Origin: Branchiostoma floridae
Lineage: Eukaryota; Chordata; Leptocardii; Amphioxiformes; Branchiostomatidae
DNA length: 64,000 nucleotides
NCBI RefSeq assembly: GCF_000003815.2
Contig: NC_049997.1
Span: 13,022,261-13,086,260 of the forward strand
Direction of reading: 5' to 3'
Shown here: positions 46,901 through 58,900 of the stretch, piece after piece
How the letters are laid out: every line of letters begins with the position of its first letter
How positions within the stretch are numbered: position 1 is the first letter of the stretch
Notes under the pieces: generated by a model
The model's database searches: none
The model's input: only the letters and a program-made list of their open reading frames with translations
What the model was told of the DNA's origin: nothing
Program-made: the position numbers and the translations under genes

Positions 46901-49900
46901 TATTTTTAGAATGGCTGTGTATTCAAACTTAACAAAGCCATATGAGAGTCACCATCAACAAACTTTGAAAAATGGTAGCGTAAGACAGCAAAGCAATTTC
47001 AAACTGTCAATTTTTTTTCCAAAAACTTATTCTAATCATCGTGACACAGTTTTTTTTTTAAAACAAGTATGAATATTTTTAGAAAAAACTAAATAAATAA
47101 TTTACATCTTATGCTTTTCCAGTAGAAAATAAGCTCTGATCAAAATGCTGAAAAAATATGACAAATTGGTAAGCAGTAAGTAATTCTTGTTTGGCAATTC
47201 TTTTTCTCAAGATGTAAATTTTACAGTTGGCAATACTGAAAACAAAGGGTTAACAAAAATGACAGTACACTTATTTATATTGTGAAAATGTAGGTCATAA
47301 CATAACAGTACATCAAAATACAACAGTTAGAAATAGTAAGTCACAACACAGCAGTGAGACACAACAGTTACAGGTACAAGTAACATTACATGTAAGCCAC
47401 AGTGCTGTAGTGAGAAACAGATAGCAGTGGGTGCCAGGATGAAACAACAGTCTACCAACAGTGCAATGGGTGCAGACAAGTGGTGCAGTACTACACAACC
47501 AAGAAAGGGGGAGCAGGTATCATCAGCTATATGTAAAGCATAGCCAAATTGAAGAACATTTGTTTTTGAACTTTCAGATGGCCAGAAATACAATTATTGG
47601 TGATGCCAAGGTTCTAAAGGTACACATTTCAAAATGTAGCAAAATCATGTAAACCCTAATCTTTTAGTACTAATTACCGATTTTTACAATCATTACACAA
47701 ATTTTGCATGGAATAGCATTGCAAGGGTAAAAAATTGCTTGCAGATTCATCCACAGTTTTCAGTAATCAGTAGAGCCTTAAAAATGCTTGAATAAACAAA
47801 GCAATCTGAAAGTCTGAATCAAGACAAATTCATTCTTAGACTTTCGTTCCAACTTGAAGTTGTAATTTTCCCTGATAACATCTGTGTGCAAGACTGAAAT
47901 ACTGCTAACAAACTTTTGCAAAACAAAACAAGACACTGCAATTCTTGGCCTTTAGGTCCTGCAAACTAAATAGCAAGTAACTTAGCTGTACATACCATTG
48001 CATAATGTCAACTGTGCATTGTATATGTGCAGCAATTTTTATGAAGTGCAATTAAGGAGCAATCACATTACAAGCTTGATATGAGCGGTGCCAGGGACCG
48101 GACAAGTTTGGACGAAAGATGGATGCAAGCATATATGAATATACATGACACGAGATTGGACTATAAGGCCTACGGGTTCCGTACGATATGGGAGCAAGCA
48201 TGCCAGGCCTACCGGCTCCCTGGAAGCGATCTGACTCCCGTGCAGCTGACTTAGCAAGGCAGTCACACACTTTTTCGTCCTAGCACCCTGCCGGCACAAG
48301 TTGCAAACAAGCTCCTGGTTAGAAACATTCCCTAACCCGGTTGCCAGACTTCTGAGGGCCTTCTTTTCTGAGTCAAATCCTACCCCCATTTACATGTGTA
48401 TGCAAGTCCCTGTATAATAGTTATACATTTTGTACAGGCCTGTAAAGTCTGGCAACCAGGTAATGACATTCCCCAGACAAAGCTTAAGCCCCTGGTTAGA
48501 AACATTCCCTAACCCGGTTGCCAGACTTCTGAGGGCCTTCGAATTCTTTCTTCAGTCAAAATCCTAAACCCATGTACAATGTATGCAAGCACCTGTAGTT
48601 ATATAGGCCTGTAAAGTCTGGCAACCAGGTAATGACATTCCCCAGACAAAGCTTTAAAGCCCCTGGTTAGAAACATTCCCTAACCCGGTTGCCAGACTTC
48701 TTTGGGCCTTTTTTTTGCTCAATAAAAACCTTATATTAAGTCTGTATTAATCATAACCCCATGTATGCAAGAATCTGTAGTTATATACAGGCCTATAAAG
48801 TATGGCCTAAGGATACACCCTGTAAATAATTATGCTGAAGCCCCATTTTTACTACGCAAACTATAAAACACGTCATCCTGTATTTAAGTGATTGAACATG
48901 ATGCTATTCTGATTGACTAACAGTGCAAAGCTTAGGGGCTTCGTCTCTACTTGCATTTTCAGGTAAGCATACAGGTACATGCAGACAGGTGTACTGGTTT
49001 TCTAATGTGCAGAACTAGAGATTGAATACCTGAGACTACTATCATACATGTAGGGGCACTTTGACTACAAAGTCTGGCAACTAGGTTACAACATTTCCCA
49101 TACAAGACTCCAGCCAACGGAACAGTTCACAATCTGCAAATAAGTTCTAACGTCTGCAGTGTCATACATGTATGGCTTATTTGCATTTATGGCAGACTTG
49201 ATCTGATACAGAAAAAATATATTGCAATATCATAATCAATGGTAAAAAAAGGTACCCGTCCATCTCTTGTGCTGAAAAAGAGTGTAATAAAACAATGGGT
49301 TTATAACTGACCTTGGGCCTCTCTTCTTACAAATGTCGGAAAGTCTAAAAGTTTTGTAAGGCTGATGTTACAAAATATTCTAAATTTGCTAACAGAAAAC
49401 CACTGTGACAGTTAATCATGTTCATACGTGTGTCACATCGTTTACGTGTAGAGAAAAAAAATTTGCAATTGATACATTATCATGTGTCTTAAGCTATTGG
49501 GCACAACTCGCCGTATGTGCAAAAATATGTGCTGTCTAGTTGCCAAAACGTGGGCAATCTTTTTGGATCCGTGAGTGGTAAGCACCGCCTCCATACGAAC
49601 TCGTAGGAAATCCAACGGATATGAGGGCACACAGACACGCAGTAGAACTTTATGTGCAGGCAAAACTTTGTCTGTCATTGGCCGCGCATTCACCCCTAAC
49701 CCCCCCCCCGCATGTGCCCGTATGGGCGACGCGCCTGCCCTGTACAGCCTGAAAGTACGTGGCAGACGTGGCCTCCAAAAAAAATGTGCGTACGGCGGGT
49801 TGTGCCCTTAGCTTAAATTTGTAGAATTCATGTAACTTTAAAGAGTTACAAATATAACACAGAAATATTTGTCATTTAAGACATTTCTCTAAGAGCTAAC

Positions 49901-52900
49901 AACACACCTCATCATCTCTCTCAAGATCAAGGCCGGCTTCGATGAGATTTTTCTCGAACTCCCGCCTCCTCCTGGCCTTCTGGTCCTCGCCCTCAGGGTG
50001 GAAGGCGGAGGAGTCGTCCTCGGGCTTGTGCTCGACCTTGACGGGGTGCTTCCTCCTCGGGACAGGGTACGCCAGGACGTAATCTATCCTGCGGTAGCCA
50101 TCTTTGAAAAACAAGGCACCGGCTTCATGCTTTCCCTGCCCGAGCTGTGAATGGGAAAATATGATTGAGAAGACTTGATTTGTTTAAGCATTTTTGTTGT
50201 AACACTAATACACCTTTATCCGCGGGGTAACCTTTATCCATTGTATATAAAATCGGAGTATTTGGGGATATCAAGTCGACAGACGACTGTTTCAGACTAA
50301 AATGCTATGGAAATATTGCAATTTGAAGCCAACGTCCGTCGACTAGATATCCCAAAATATCTCGTTTTTAAAAACGTCGGATATAGGTTTCCATGGATAA
50401 AGGTAAACTACCGTTACATATTTTCTCACTAATCATTCTTATCTTTAGCACTATATCATCTATACATTTGTACAGATGCACATACTGAACAAAACTGCAG
50501 TGCTCCCAACCCTACTATATGGGTGTGAGTCTTGGGTAGTTACCTATGTACCAACGGCATATTAAGACTCTAGAACAGTTTCACCAGCGCTCACTACGAT
50601 GGATTCTGAACATTTCTTGGACAAACTACCGTACCAACACCAGTGTGCTAGCTGAAGCTGGCTCCTGGAGTATAAACTGAAGCATTTATTATGCATAGCC
50701 AACTACGATGGACTGGTTACTGTATCCGAATGCCAGATAACCGCCTCCCCAAACATATTCTGTAAGGCCAACTGGACAAAGGGACATGGCCACAGAGTGG
50801 ACAGAGGATTAAGAGAATTACAAAAACACTCTCAAACATTACCTGAAGAAGGGACATATCGTCCCGGACTGGCCTCTGAATCTTGAAAAACTATGTCAGG
50901 ATTGCAGAGCACAGAGCATAGCACTCTAAAAACACAATTAGTTATTTGTTGTCAGTATTATTATCTTACAAGATCCTAGCCTGAAGTAAAAAATGATCTG
51001 CAATCATGATATGTTTTCAAGGCTTCAACTTTTATTTCGAGACTAAAATCTTTACTGCTTCACTGCCATCAGACTCTTCATACTGGGAAGATGGTCAGTG
51101 CTCCCAATATAACCAAGACATATCTTCCTACGCACATGGCCGGTCTGCAATTCCAACGGTCAGTAGGGAATGACCCCACAGGGGCTATACTTCAACCAAA
51201 GTGCTCCCTTCGGCTTACAACCAGGCATTAATCCAACAATACAAGCCATTAACGTTCATCTATGCTGAACACCCTCTGGCCTTCTACACCCAAAAGGGCG
51301 CAGTGAAATGTGCAATGTTGTACAGAGGCCACACTAGGCTATTGTAAATCTTAAAACTGCTGTGATGGTTTTGTTTTTGCATTTTTTGCAGTGACCTCCC
51401 CACCTCGAATTTTTGACTCACATTTCCTTAAATCTTGTATAATGTACTATGACAATTGCACTTCTAGAATGATTAAAAAGACAGACTAAAAAGTTTAATC
51501 TTACAACGAACAAGGAAGTCTTGGTTTTGACAGCTTTTAAAAAAAGTTTATTCCCCAACAAGTATAATCTGATGAATTTGCAGTGATTTTTTACTCTTCT
51601 GACACTTTCTGCATTAGGATTCAATAAGAGGACGACATAAAAAAAGTCTAAAGAAACTTGAAACAGACTTCACCCTTAACATAAGATACTGTTTACTGAT
51701 AGTCATAGCCAAAGCTGCATAATTATATGGATGGTCAATTTTGAATGGAGGATGACATTCAAGGAATCTTTCTGGTCTAGTAGGGGAAGTTTGTAACTTG
51801 GAATACAAAGTTTCAGGAAGATTCAAAGTTCTCTACATACTAGGTCTCTACTTTATTCTAATTTATTCTGACCTATTGCCGAAGTTGTTATAATTAAAAT
51901 CATTATGTCAGAAAAGTAATTAATTAGACTATTATTGTCTAAGAAACATGGAAATTAATTTTGTGTTGTCTTGCTCTCCAATAATGCTTAAAACCCTCTG
52001 GCCTCTTCTAATAGTGCACTGCAAAATGGTCATTGGAAACTTCTACTGATGGACAGCAAGATTTACTGTTGAAGGTATGGGATTAAAACATCCTTAGGGG
52101 GTAAAGACAAACTGGAGCTATAAACGAGAGCCAGGCAGTAAAAAAAGGTTTCCATTCTTCTCAATCTGTTTGACTTTCTAGCCTGAAGTAAGACAGTCAA
52201 CACGTGTACTGGTAATTCAAATTCACAAAAGTCTTGTAGTACTTACATGTAATATCAACAGTTATGTCACACCTGTTCGTTACGGGTGTTCCGGACCGTG
52301 TGATAACTTTCCTAGGTTCGAAAGTTGTATCACACAGGCTTCCTTCGAGTAAATTGAACTATACCGAATGCGATAATACAACTACAGTAATCTTACGACA
52401 ATCTTAATTATTATACACTTAAGACAATCATATAAAAGCCTATGTAGCAAGTTCTTATAGTATACAGTCCTCTACATGAGGACCACCTGGCCATTGATAC
52501 ACAGGTCCAGTCGAACATGTCCTATGGTGACCTGTACCTCTGCAAAAGGACCACCTTGAGTGCTAACTATATACAGGCTTAGATGTACAGTTGTACATGT
52601 ACCTCCCTAGTTGAGTAGGCCAGGGACTGGTCCCTTGCCTACTCTCTGTGAGACTTACCCATACACTTATATAATATTATCAATAGGATTATGTAGTACA
52701 TATTAAGATCACTTACCATCGGCCTAATTCTATTGGATACTGGCTCTCCAGGTGGAGGCTATGTGAAGACAAGGGAAAACAAAATATGGATGAAAATACA
52801 GAATGTGAATCATTATACATGTCATGAAGGGGGGGAGCAACATGGAAGCAAGTGGTATGAAACTCTGGTTAGATACAAAGAGCAGCACTGCATACAATGT

Positions 52901-55900
52901 AATGCTAGTTCACCTTTATTCACAGGGTAACCTTTATCCGTTGTATTTAATACCTGAAAATAAATTGAAAAAAATGCAGTTTGAAACCACCGTCTATCTA
53001 CATGATATCCCTAAATATCCTGTTCTTAGCTAATTAGGATATAGGTTACCCTGCGAATAAAGGTGAACTAGTGTTACATAATAGATAACCTATCACACTA
53101 TAGACATAGAAGTCAGGTATGAAAGCAAACATTTGATATTTCATTTAATTTGACATTAGTTGCATAAATAACAAATGTATCTTAATAAGCGGTATATCAT
53201 GCATGCAGTGACATATTGAGATATCACCTATAGGCAAGGCACGTACATGAACAAATCTTTACCATCAATCATATTTTAGAAGGTCAGCTATGACAGGTGT
53301 AGTTCCTATGAATGACAGTTGAATAAAGACCTACTGGGGGAGAACTGATAAGTTATAACTTACTAATTGTCCATAAATCCTTGCCTAGATGAAACACTGA
53401 TTCCAAATTTATCATGTTGAGAACTGGTTATCATGTTATATGTAAAATTCAGATTTTATTGGTTTACGATTCAACTAGAAGATATTAGAGTAATAATGTC
53501 TGACAACATGAATTAGGAGAAGAAAAATATACTCAGTGATTTGATTCAGAAGTAATGTCAAGGTCCTATAAGATATAACTTTAACAACAACTACAAGTTC
53601 TAAAGCCTAACTTTGAAAATCTTTACTTGATTTTGCTTGGTTTGTAACGTGACATGCTTGAGGTGTGGCTATGATAATCCTCAAACATAGTACATTAGAT
53701 CTAACACAAGTTCACCTTTATCCGTTGAGTAACCTATATTCGTTGTTTTTCAAAACAGCACATTTAGGGATATCAAGTCGACGGACGGTTGTTTCATATT
53801 GTAATATTTTCAAAATATAGCAGTTTGAACTCACATTTCGTCCACATGATAGCCCTAAATACCTTGCTTTTGAAAACAATGGATTTAGGTTACTCCGCGG
53901 ATAAAGGCAAACTAGCGTTAATATTCCAATCTACAGACTATAAACTTTGAAAGGAAAATTTAGACAAGACCAGATAAGCCACAATGGCTGCATTTGAACC
54001 ACCAACCTTAAGGTACAGAGGAAGTGCCGTTGACCCCTGGACAAAAATGCTTTCAGAGGTCAAATCCAATTTGTCATTGATTCCAGTATAACCATCATGC
54101 ATCCATCAACAGCTATTACATGTACTGATGAAAGAAATGGTTTTAAATGGCTTTCAAATTAGCTCTGTTCAGTTGAGTGTTGATTTGCGGAATTGTTTGA
54201 TAGAATGCACCTTGACCTCCAACCAAGACAATTTCTAATAGCACAATTCCAGAACGTTATGTGCATACAAAAGATTTTGGCTGATAGATTTAGCCAGTAT
54301 ATTGCTAGAGGTATGTATCAATTAATAATAAGTGTCCAAGTCAACTTTAGAAATAAGAGGTACTGTTTAACCCTTGATTGTCATGGCACTTATACCTTAT
54401 CAGTCTCAATGTGTTACATTTGTATCAGACATGTAACATTACAGGACTTGTTGTATTGTTACAGTAGTTAAAATAAGAGAATTCATCACTGTATTTTTTC
54501 GATGTTTGGTGCCACAAATTATAATTCTATTTCTGACACATCTTACAGGAAACTCCTTTAGAATATCATTCTTATGTATGCGGACACGAACTTATACAAT
54601 GTAGACACGTTCGGGATACATGCTGTTTCAAATGGTAAGTAATACATGAGATCACTTCACCGCTAACTAGGTCACCTGTACAATCAAGAACACATCAAGT
54701 AAGAGGCATGAAAAATTGATGCCGATAAGAAGTTAAGTGGCCCTAATGCAGAGCTACACTACTGAGAGTACAATGTGTATTGGATTAATTCCAACTCTGC
54801 TGGCCACTACATGTGACTTTTTCTATATGAAATGCATGAGCAGTTAGATCAAAGCGAAATGAGGATAAAAAGGCTTACAGAAAACTTTCTGGTTCCGTAT
54901 TCAAGGCAAAATTTTGATCTAATTCAAGAAGTCAGTTCACAATTCAATATAGTTGAGCCTATGACATTTTAAAAATTTTCTATATCAAATGAGCATTTAG
55001 ATCAAGGAAAAATGAGGATAAAAAGGCTTCTGGTTTGGTATTTAAAGAAAAATTGTAATCTTAACAAATTACTATAGACAGCTAGTTCAAGAAGTCGGTT
55101 CACAATTCAATATAGTTGAGCCTTTGACATTGAAAAGTTTTTCTTTATTAAATGACCATTTAGCTTGAGGAAAAATCAGGATAAAAAGGCTAACAGAAAA
55201 CTTTTAGGTTCAGTATTCAAGGCAAAATTTTGATTTGAACAAATTACCATAGACATCTAATTCAAGAAGTCGGTTCACAATTCAATATAGATGAGCCTTC
55301 GACATTGTAAAAATTTTCTCTATCAAATGAGCATTTAGATCAAGGACAAATGAGGATAAAAAGGCTTACAGAAAACTTTCTGTTTTGGTATACAAAGCAA
55401 AATTTTAACAAGTTACTGTAGACATCTTATTCAAGAAGTCGGTTCACAATTCAATATAGTTGCGCTTTTGACATTGTAAAATCAGATATAGTTTGATACA
55501 ATTTCAAAAATATTATGGATTCAGTTACAGTAGATGCTATTGTTCAGTTTAACTGAGAATAAAAGTCCTAAGGCAATGAAAACAAAAAGAAAGCTGACAA
55601 AAAAATAATGGAAACCATAATCATTATGATAGAACAATTGACCAATCAGCACCATGGACAGGGCTACATAGGTCATATCAGTATCCTTCTAAATGACAAG
55701 AAATCTGATACCAGATATCAATTTTAGAGCACTAAATGTCAAATGATAGGATCTAAGATAAGATCAGATATTCTTTCAGAAAGTAAATTTTGTCTGCTAT
55801 TTGAATTTTAAGTTTTCATACTGGATATGGAGGCATTGCAGATTGGCCTAACACTTGTTTCGAGTTGATTTGCTTTATTCGGCTGTATAAAAAGGAATAC

Positions 55901-58900
55901 AGCCATGGCTACCCTACTAACTGGAGGCTATCATAAACGGATAGCTTGAATTATGTATTACACTTATGACTATACATTACATTACAAAATCTGCAATGAG
56001 ACTACTATAATTATAATGATAATTGCTAACTTGTTTCTTTGAAGCAATCTTTTTTAAAAATTGCTATCAAAATGCTAGGTTTACTAAGGTCCTGTCGTTA
56101 CTTTTTTAAAGGTGTCCTGTTTTGGTATGTTATTCTTAATATGTTGAAGTTTTCCAAGCTTAAGTTCTGTGAATTTGTAGAGTGAGTTTTTTCATAGCAA
56201 TCCTCATGTTGGATCAATATAAAAGCAATAGTAATGTCAGCATGATGAGAAATTTGCAAAACTAATCAAATTATGAAGAACAGTACAGATTATAGGACAC
56301 ACAATTGTAAAGGCAATACAAACCCTTATCACCATTATGTACATCATGTAAATAGTGGTATATTATAGACAAGACTATACTAAAATTTACGATTGTCATT
56401 GTCACATTGAATGTCAGCTGAGGCTACAATATCATTTGTGTTGTTGTAAAGTAAAACTGGTTACTGGTTACCATCAACTAGACTGAGTATACCCTTAAAT
56501 CTTTCAGCAATGTTTTCCAACTGAGACAAATTGTTATCATTTGCCAACATGCCAGTACATGTACAGGTATATAGTATTTTGTCAACATTACCTATTGTTT
56601 TACTATTATATCAATCTCAAGCAATTGTTTGAATTGCAATCATTATGTTCAGACACATAATGATGAAGACCATGCGACGCTATACCACATACTCTCAATA
56701 GAACACTTTTTAGAATTTTGAAATAGGTAAAAATTAGCAACAGGCATGCATATTGCAGCAAGTGCAAGTGCTAGACAAACGAAAAAGACAAAAAAGACAT
56801 TAATATTTGTTTTAAGAATATAATGAGAACTGAAAGGTGTGTCATATTTCAATCAAATTCCAATACCTAAAAACTAGCCAAAATCACAGGACAAAAGACA
56901 GCTAAACCACATGCCGATACGTTATTACCTTATTATTATACGTTATAACTTGATTACCCTTAATTGTCACAAAAACCCCAGTCTAGCAAACTACGTCATT
57001 TTAGAAAATGCAGCCAGCTTTAGTTTTATACAAAGAAAACTGAAATTTACAGCAGAGACTTACCACTGCCAAAAAGTGCAGCATCCTTCAGTGGAACTTT
57101 TGGCATGACAGTTGTATGAAGTCATACCAATCCGATACGTTACAATTCAAACGTTTCTGTATCCTAGCCAATGTACTGATTTGACGCCTTCGTCGACCAA
57201 ATTGCATAAATTATTTATTGCTGAAAGCTTTAGCGAGTCCAGGGGAAGAGGCATGATTATATGACTTAACTGCAACCAAAATATATCTTAGATCTGAAAA
57301 CCATATCAGATGTTAAAAAATCAGAAAACTACAAAATATTGCATTTGCAATTTAAATTAGACTAATCATTAATATGTTAGAAACTTTTGCTATTTTTAAA
57401 AGATGTGAGAATATCTTCTTATTAGTCTTCTTCATAGTTGTTCAATCATTCATGTACTGCAATCATTTCGCACATGGTATGAGGCTCATAAGAAACAACT
57501 AAGAAAATAATCATGACTGATTTAAAAGGAAGACAAGGTCTAATAATATTCATTTCCTTTCAAACAAGGAAGCTTCCTTGGGTAGCAAGCTTCTGCCCTA
57601 AATTCTTTGAGATGTTTGTCTCAAAATTGACTCAGACATTCTAATTATCTGCTATTCAAGATTAATAACCATCACTAACATCCTATTGTGTATAAAGGTC
57701 AGTAGCGTGTAAAACAGATATTCAATAGACAGAACAATCTGTTTTTGGACAGTCCCCAAAGCCTTATTGATTTTAAAATTGCTCCACATTATCTCGGAGA
57801 GGAGGGTGGCTGATCCTTGGTTACCATGGCAATGGGTGATGGAAGTTGACAGTTACCATATTAGGCAATCATGGCTGGTTAGAGTTTTGTGACCTTTGAC
57901 CCCAAAGTGTCAAGAGTGTTATATTATACCATGACCTTGACGAGTTAAAACTGTCAGAAAAAAAATTCTAAACTAATTACCTTCCCTTAGCAAGAGTGTT
58001 TAGGAATGGAAACATCGGCAACAAATTGTATCTGATTTGATATCATTATCAAGGCTAAACCATTTAGACTATAGGGGGTGAAAGGAGACTGGGAACACAA
58101 TGTCAACAGTTAATAAAACATAAAATATCATCTTTTTCTTGATGTTAAGTGATGCAATGTTTGAAAAAAAAAGGAAAGTTGACTTTTTGCATTCTCAGAG
58201 ATGTAAAAATATTCATTTGACAACTAAGAGTTTGATTCAGAATCATAGCTTTGAATTGACATAACGCTAGTTCACCTTTATTCGCGGGGTAACCTTTATC
58301 CGTTGTACATGTATTTAACACCAGGGTATTTCAGGATATCAAGTTGACTGACGGTGGTCTTAAACTGCATTACATTGAGAAAAAAAGGCAATTTGAAACC
58401 ACCATCCATCTACGTGATATCCCTAGATATCCTGTTTTTAGGTACAACGGATATAGGTTACCTCACGGATAAAGGTGAACTAGCATCATCCAATTTTCCT
58501 CATAAAAGTCGTTTGTTCATCAAAGGTGACATGTCTATTGCTACTTAGGAAGGCTCAGTTTTAACCTTGATGCAGTGAACCAAACACTGGGGAAATCCTA
58601 CTAAATATTTCAATAACCTCAGATTAAGAAGTTAATCAGATCAATAATGATCCCTCTGAGATTCCTGTACAATGCCTCGTCTGCAAAATGACTGACGGAC
58701 AGTAAAATTTAACTATAAAAAGTATCTGACAGTGTGGTGATATGATGTATAGTTTCTTATTACTGTTAATCAACACAAGGTTATGACTTAGTACCAATTT
58801 TGTGTTTACATCAATCAGTATGCTCTATTGGTCTGCACTGAAATTTCAGGGGAAATTATGAGAGTTGTGTGCCTTATGTCAGGGTGAAGCCTTGAACTTG

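Noticed and set aside
49575-49811. 78-codon + strand frame
   Set aside because: Falls inside the MITE at 49489-49816 and reads through its inverted end.
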